Shown piece by piece: positions 62,873 through 64,000 of a stretch of DNA of 64,000 nucleotides; the stretch's first letter is position 1, and the number at the start of each line of letters is the position of its first letter. The stretch covers positions 5,293,784 to 5,357,783 of the forward strand of contig NC_134526.1 in assembly GCF_027942865.1 (NCBI RefSeq), in the 5' to 3' direction. This DNA comes from Odontesthes bonariensis (Eukaryota > Chordata > Actinopteri > Atheriniformes > Atherinopsidae). Below the pieces are notes generated by a model. The model did not search any database and was not told where the DNA came from. It was given only the letters and a program-made list of their open reading frames with translations. The position numbers and the translations under genes were made by a program.

Positions 62873-63693
62873 AGGGATAGTTTGCCTCTTTTGACATGAA
62901 GCTGTATGACATCCCATATCAGCAACATCATTTCTGAACATCTTCTTACCCCCTGCTGCGTCCTGTGAGCAGAGTTCCAGCCTCGTTTTGGTGTTGATGA
63001 AGGTAGTCCGGCTAGTTGGCTGGGGTTTAAAAAATAAAGCGTTTTGCTTCTCAAAACAATATGCGTTCAACAGAGTAATACATTTGCATCACAAAATCGT
63101 TCTCCAGGAAAAAGTCAGAGCTCACAATCACTTGGCCCTATTTTCTCTCCCTTCGTATCACTGCCTGCTGTGCAGACTGTTGAGGTGTCTGAGACTCAGT
63201 GGAGAAAATGGAAAAAGGGCCTTCTTGTGAGTTCATTGAGGACATATCTGCTGGGCACGTCCCCGTACCAGTCACGGAGTGTAGAGGTTTCATTAAACAG
63301 TTAACACATAACCAAATAAGGAAAGATTTGAAGGAAAAGACATTTCATCGGCTCATTGTACGTATGGCCTTGAGTACGCATACATTATCTCTTGGCTAGA
63401 TGCCTAGACAAGACACAGGCTGTTGAGTTTCTGCCTTTAAAAAGCATGTTCCCCCCCTGAAACGCTCTCCAGATCAGATGCATCTTTTCTGTAAATTGGA
63501 GACGGACCTGATAACAGAAATAAAGATTTCTATGTTCGACTAAGTCCATGTCAGCAGAGTTCTTCATCACTCATCTCTACATCGGCTCGGCGACCATCCC
63601 TCATATTTACTACACCGTGCAGACAGAAGTGCAGACCGGGCAGCAAACACCGTAACAGGCGCGGCTGTCGGCAGGCGGCAGCAGGCAGTGATA
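62873..63693. mobile_element. Second, longer copy of the TTAA foldback family, right arm truncated
   Basis: Preceded by TTAA at 62869-62872. The left arm (AGGGATAGTTTGCCTCTTTT to TATCACTGCCTGCTG, near 63172) matches 38366-38705. The middle (63175-63640) is absent from the first copy, and the part at 63640-63693 matches the inner right arm, ending CAGGCAGTGATA. The outer right arm is missing. The first copy is probably an internal-deletion derivative of such a longer form. Confidence 0.75.
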
Positions 63694-64000
63694 GCTGAAC
63701 GTGGAACTCATGATGTAGTGGCCATTTGTCCATAAAAAACAAATTAAACTTAAACCAAACAAAATCAAAAGACCACTGATGCACCATGGGGGATGTGGTT
63801 TAACGCAGGCAAAAGAAGATGAATGTCCAAAAATGAATTCTTGCGTTTTCTGATTTATTTATTTCCAAACAATAAAACAAACAAAAGAACAAAGAAAACC
63901 TGCTGCTCTCTCTTTTTCCCTGATAAGAAACCATTGGCCCAACCCAGGTGCATGCTGGGACTCCAGTGTGACCCAATTAGCAAAATATTCTAAACGAATA
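63694..64000. other. kat8 intron 10, cut by the right window edge
   Basis: No match to the final kat8 exon (expected to code for a VDSVCLKW-like start) was found in either phase, so the terminal exon lies beyond 64000. Confidence 0.5.

Noticed and set aside
63199-63399. Short frame in the foldback copy as a possible gene
   Set aside because: 66 codons, no domain, inside a repeat, and absent from the sister copy.

Overview
The window is vertebrate nuclear DNA, almost certainly from a teleost fish. It holds four intron-rich genes whose spliced products align closely with vertebrate RAB35, ANAPC2, RNF25 and KAT8. The introns and intergenic DNA are packed with fish-type hAT and Harbinger elements, TTAA-flanked foldback elements, 3' tails of non-LTR retrotransposons, and long minisatellites. 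No bacterial, viral or CRISPR-type system is present. I could not identify the species.

Layout. Bases 1-7770 are minisatellites (40-bp and 55-bp units), two small hAT elements with exact 8-bp target-site duplications (TSDs), and a probable untranslated leader of the first gene. Bases 7771-19997 (+) are a rab35-like GTPase in six coding exons, with a nested hAT in intron 1 and a 1.8-kb G-rich satellite in intron 4. Bases 19998-23414 hold its 3' UTR and an 83-bp minisatellite. Bases 23415-40908 (-) are anapc2, the cullin subunit of the anaphase-promoting complex: 14 exons, 816 residues, every splice phase checked, and one GC-AG intron. Its introns carry a 3.2-kb heptamer satellite, a CAGCTG satellite and two hairpin elements. 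Bases 44239-52569 (+) are rnf25, an RWD-RING ubiquitin ligase (10 exons, 467 residues). Bases 55478-62776 (+) are kat8/MOF, the H4K16 acetyltransferase; the first 10 exons are present and the last exon lies beyond the right edge.

The four genes are ordinary housekeeping genes (membrane traffic, cell-cycle ubiquitination, ubiquitin ligation, chromatin acetylation) and are not a functional cluster. anapc2 and rnf25 are divergent, 3.3 kb apart; rnf25 and kat8 are in tandem.

Most long open frames in the window are artefacts of tandem repeats whose units lack stops. The most notable features are the GC-AG intron almost filled by one foldback element, hairpin elements in introns and in the probable rnf25 3' UTR, a family of small hAT elements carrying a BED-finger fragment with exact TSDs, multi-level nested insertions, and several satellites that multiply splice-site-like or E-box motifs inside transcribed introns.
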